From JBLKSS01 sp047607725 (GTDB lineage Bacteria > Pseudomonadota > Gammaproteobacteria > Enterobacterales > Enterobacteriaceae): a DNA stretch of 14,264 bases. The stretch spans positions 1-14,264 of the forward strand of contig NZ_JBLKSS010000142.1 of NCBI RefSeq assembly GCF_047607725.1. The letters are read 5' to 3'. Position 1 is the first letter of the stretch. The number at the start of each line of letters is the position of its first letter. The position numbers and the translations under genes are program-made. The notes beneath the pieces were generated by a model. That model saw only the letters and a program-made list of their open reading frames with translations, ran no database searches and was not told the origin of the DNA. This document shows positions 13,055 through 14,264 of this stretch, one piece after another.

Positions 13055-13868
13055 TCAAGGCCAACGTCGCAGAAGCGCCGCCGCGACCCGATGAGGCGTC
13101 AGGTCGGCACGCCCGAGTGAGCCGCCGCGCGGCGGACGACTTTTTACCGCCGGTGCGGACGACTTTTTACTGCCGGTACGGATCACCTCCGCAATCCGAT
13201 TGGCAATGTCCTGTTCATCGCCAAGAAAATAGCGGTGACGCGGCGCTATCTCGTCATCGAATTCGTAAACGATAGGCACGCCGGTCGGAATATACAGCGC
13301 CGTCAGGGCATCTTCTTCCAGACCGTCCAGGTGCTTGACCAACGCCCGGATAACGTTGGAATGGGACACGAGCAGGACGTGTTCACCGCGCCGCAGCCGG
13401 GGCACGATAACCTCGCGCCAGTAGTCGATGACACGCTGCTCGGTTGCCGCCAGGCTTTCGCTGAGCGGTTGGGTCGCGGCGGGCAGCCTGCGGTAGCGGG
13501 CATCGCGTCCGTGGTGGCGCGGATCGTCCGGCAGTAACCGCTTTATTTAATCCTTCCAGCGCGCCATAATGGCGCTCGTTCAGCCGCCAGCTTTTCTCCT
13601 CCGGCAGCCAGCTTTGGTCCAGTTCATCGAGCAACAGCCAGAGCGAATACACGGCCCGAATCAGCAGCGATGTACAGGCAAAATCGAAGCGGTAGCCGTG
13701 CTGTTTCAGTAGCCGCGCCGCCTCGATAGCCTCGATTCGTCCCCGTTCGGTCAGTTTGATGTCGGTCCAGCCGGTAAACCGATTTTCCCGATTCCACAGA
13801 CTTTCGCCGTGGCGCACGATCACCAGACGTTTTGCGGCCGTCGCCGTCGTTGCAGGAGTCATTATCAT
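13055..13868 (-). pseudogene. 2,3-BPG-dependent phosphoglycerate mutase (GpmA-type), deletion and frameshift
   Basis: This enzyme interconverts 3- and 2-phosphoglycerate in glycolysis. The N-terminal part has the phospho-histidine motif RLVIVRHGESLWNRENRFTG, TSLLIRAVYSLW and EKSWRLNERHYGALEGLNKA with the conserved Arg and Glu. Near 13530, about 20 residues (around QVKQWRRGF in E. coli) are deleted and the frame changes. The remainder reads LSESLAATEQRVIDYWREV, SHSNVIRALVKHLDGL (second catalytic His) and LYIPTGVPIVYEFDDE. The sequence differs considerably from the usual enteric GpmA (MAVTKLVLVRHGESQWN), so this may be a second paralogue and its loss need not end glycolysis. ATG 13862 (two codons in) is an alternative start. 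The C-terminus carries a 23-bp tandem duplication (13132-13177) and probably no longer ends where it did. An IS66-type element begins 71 bases upstream of the start. Confidence 0.9.
13132..13177. repeat. 23-bp tandem duplication in the 3' end of the phosphoglycerate mutase pseudogene
   Basis: GCGGACGAC-TTTTT-A occurs at 13132 and again at 13155; each copy continues with (C/T)CGCCGGT-like sequence (ACCGCCGGT, then ACTGCCGGT). The two units differ at one base. Being 23 bases long, the extra copy changes the reading frame of the C-terminal tail. It lies beyond the conserved enzyme core. Confidence 0.85.
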
Positions 13869-13939
13869 AAATCGTTTGGTTACCTGGCGGGCATAAGCGC
13901 CACATTAACAATTTTACGTCTGCAGAGTATGGCTTAAAC
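13869..13939. other. Upstream region of the phosphoglycerate mutase gene, ending at the IS target site
   Basis: These 71 bases are what remains of the native upstream sequence before the IS66-type end. The eight bases GCTTAAAC (13932-13939) are the candidate target duplication. An A/T-rich patch (TTAACAATTTTACG, 13904-13917) could include promoter elements for the minus-strand gene, but I cannot identify a full promoter. Confidence 0.35.
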
Positions 13940-14264
13940 GTAAGCGTACGCCCAGCGCCGTCTGTTAATTCCCCATCAAGTTATTAGAGATGATGTCCAT
14001 TATTTTTTTAATGGGCGCAATTCATGAAACAAACCCCACCAAAACCCTCAAGACGTCGTCCAAATTTCCCGCTGGACTTTAAAATTGAGCTGGTTGAGCA
14101 GGCGCTCCAGCCCCGGCGTATGCATTGCCAAGCTGGCACGGGATAACGGTATCAATGACAATTTGCTGTTCAACTGGCGCCAGCTCTACCGTCAGGGCAA
14201 GTTCGGTGTCCAACCTAAAATCCCCACTACACAGCAGGCTGAGCTACTGGCGGTTACACTCACC
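13940..14264 (+). mobile_element. IS66-family insertion sequence, left end (continues beyond the window)
   Basis: GTAAGCGTACGCCCAGC starts at 13940. IS66-family elements are known to have terminal repeats beginning GTAA and to duplicate 8 bp of target. About 84 bases later a small basic helix-turn-helix protein gene starts, matching TnpA, the first of the tnpA-tnpB-tnpC genes of the family. Terminus and gene therefore agree. The right end and the main transposase gene lie past the window. The target copy for comparison would be GCTTAAAC. Confidence 0.75.
14024..14264 (+). pseudogene. tnpA: IS66-family accessory protein TnpA, frameshifted, partial
   Basis: The frame from ATG 14024 reads MKQTPPKPSRRRPNFPLDFK, then IELVEQALQP, resembling the start of the HTH domain in IS66 TnpA (RRxxxxDFKxxLVxxALQPG). 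It then loses register and stops at TAA 14144-14146. From 14118 another frame resumes the expected sequence, VCIAKLARDNGINDNLLFNW and RQLYRQGKFGVQPKIP, and stays open to the window end. A few bases after CAGCCC (about 14108-14117), where the family has PGASV, are missing. This copy of TnpA is thus broken, although the element may be mobilised in trans by other copies. IS2-like OrfA proteins share the fold; the GTAA terminus favours IS66. The 3' end is not in the window. Confidence 0.8.

Noticed and set aside
12324..13064. Open frame of 246 codons on the minus strand
   Set aside because: It overlaps the EamA transporter remnant, whose membrane-protein motifs are clear; the antisense product is Arg/Gln/His-rich and unrecognisable.

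Overview
The window looks like a stretch of chromosome from a Sodalis-type insect symbiont or a close relative in the Enterobacterales. The proteins read as enterobacterial orthologues (MoaC/D/E, YbhL, DcyD, YecC/TcyN, RhlE, DusC, PecS-like), the DNA is GC-rich, and about half of the genes carry frameshifts, nonsense codons or small deletions in otherwise well-preserved sequence. Insertion sequences sit at both ends. That mix suggests recent, ongoing genome decay after a lifestyle change. The genus is an inference from this pattern; I could not run a database search.

Layout. 1-459: 3' end of an IS21-family element (C-terminal part of the IstB helper ATPase plus four 23-bp terminal repeats) inserted into moaC. 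460-1464: moaC, moaD and moaE remnants, all broken, so the last steps of molybdopterin synthesis are not encoded here. 1617-2327: intact ybhL (BI-1 family membrane protein). 2346-4066: dcyD and an overlapping cystine-transporter ATPase gene (tcyN/yecC), each with two lesions. 4283-5518: intact rhlE RNA helicase behind a plausible promoter. 5740-6641: dusC with at least three lesions. 6765-7598: a SAM-dependent methyltransferase-like protein with an altered SAM motif and a possible frameshifted tail. 7624-8229: about 600 bp with no convincing gene. 8230-11348: an intact four-gene polar amino acid ABC transporter operon (binding protein, ATPase, two permeases), with a perfect hairpin at the first gene junction. 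11511-12983: a divergent PecS-like MarR regulator and a broken PecM-like EamA transporter, separated by a perfect 18-bp palindrome that is probably the operator. 13055-13868 (minus): a broken phosphoglycerate mutase paralogue. 13940 to the end: the left end of an IS66-family element with a disrupted tnpA.

How the parts fit. Moco synthesis (moaCDE), D-cysteine/cystine handling (dcyD-tcyN), tRNA dihydrouridine formation (dusC), a putative efflux pump and a phosphoglycerate mutase are being lost together. ybhL, rhlE, the amino acid importer and the MarR regulator stay open. The intact importer among wrecked genes is the clearest sign of retained function, in keeping with a host-associated organism taking up amino acids. 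I see no new defence or mobile system. The most interesting unexplained signals are the hairpins and palindromes (6711-6733, 9089-9112, 11837-11862), the PecS-like operator with its extra half-sites, and the 23-bp repeat array at the IS21 end.
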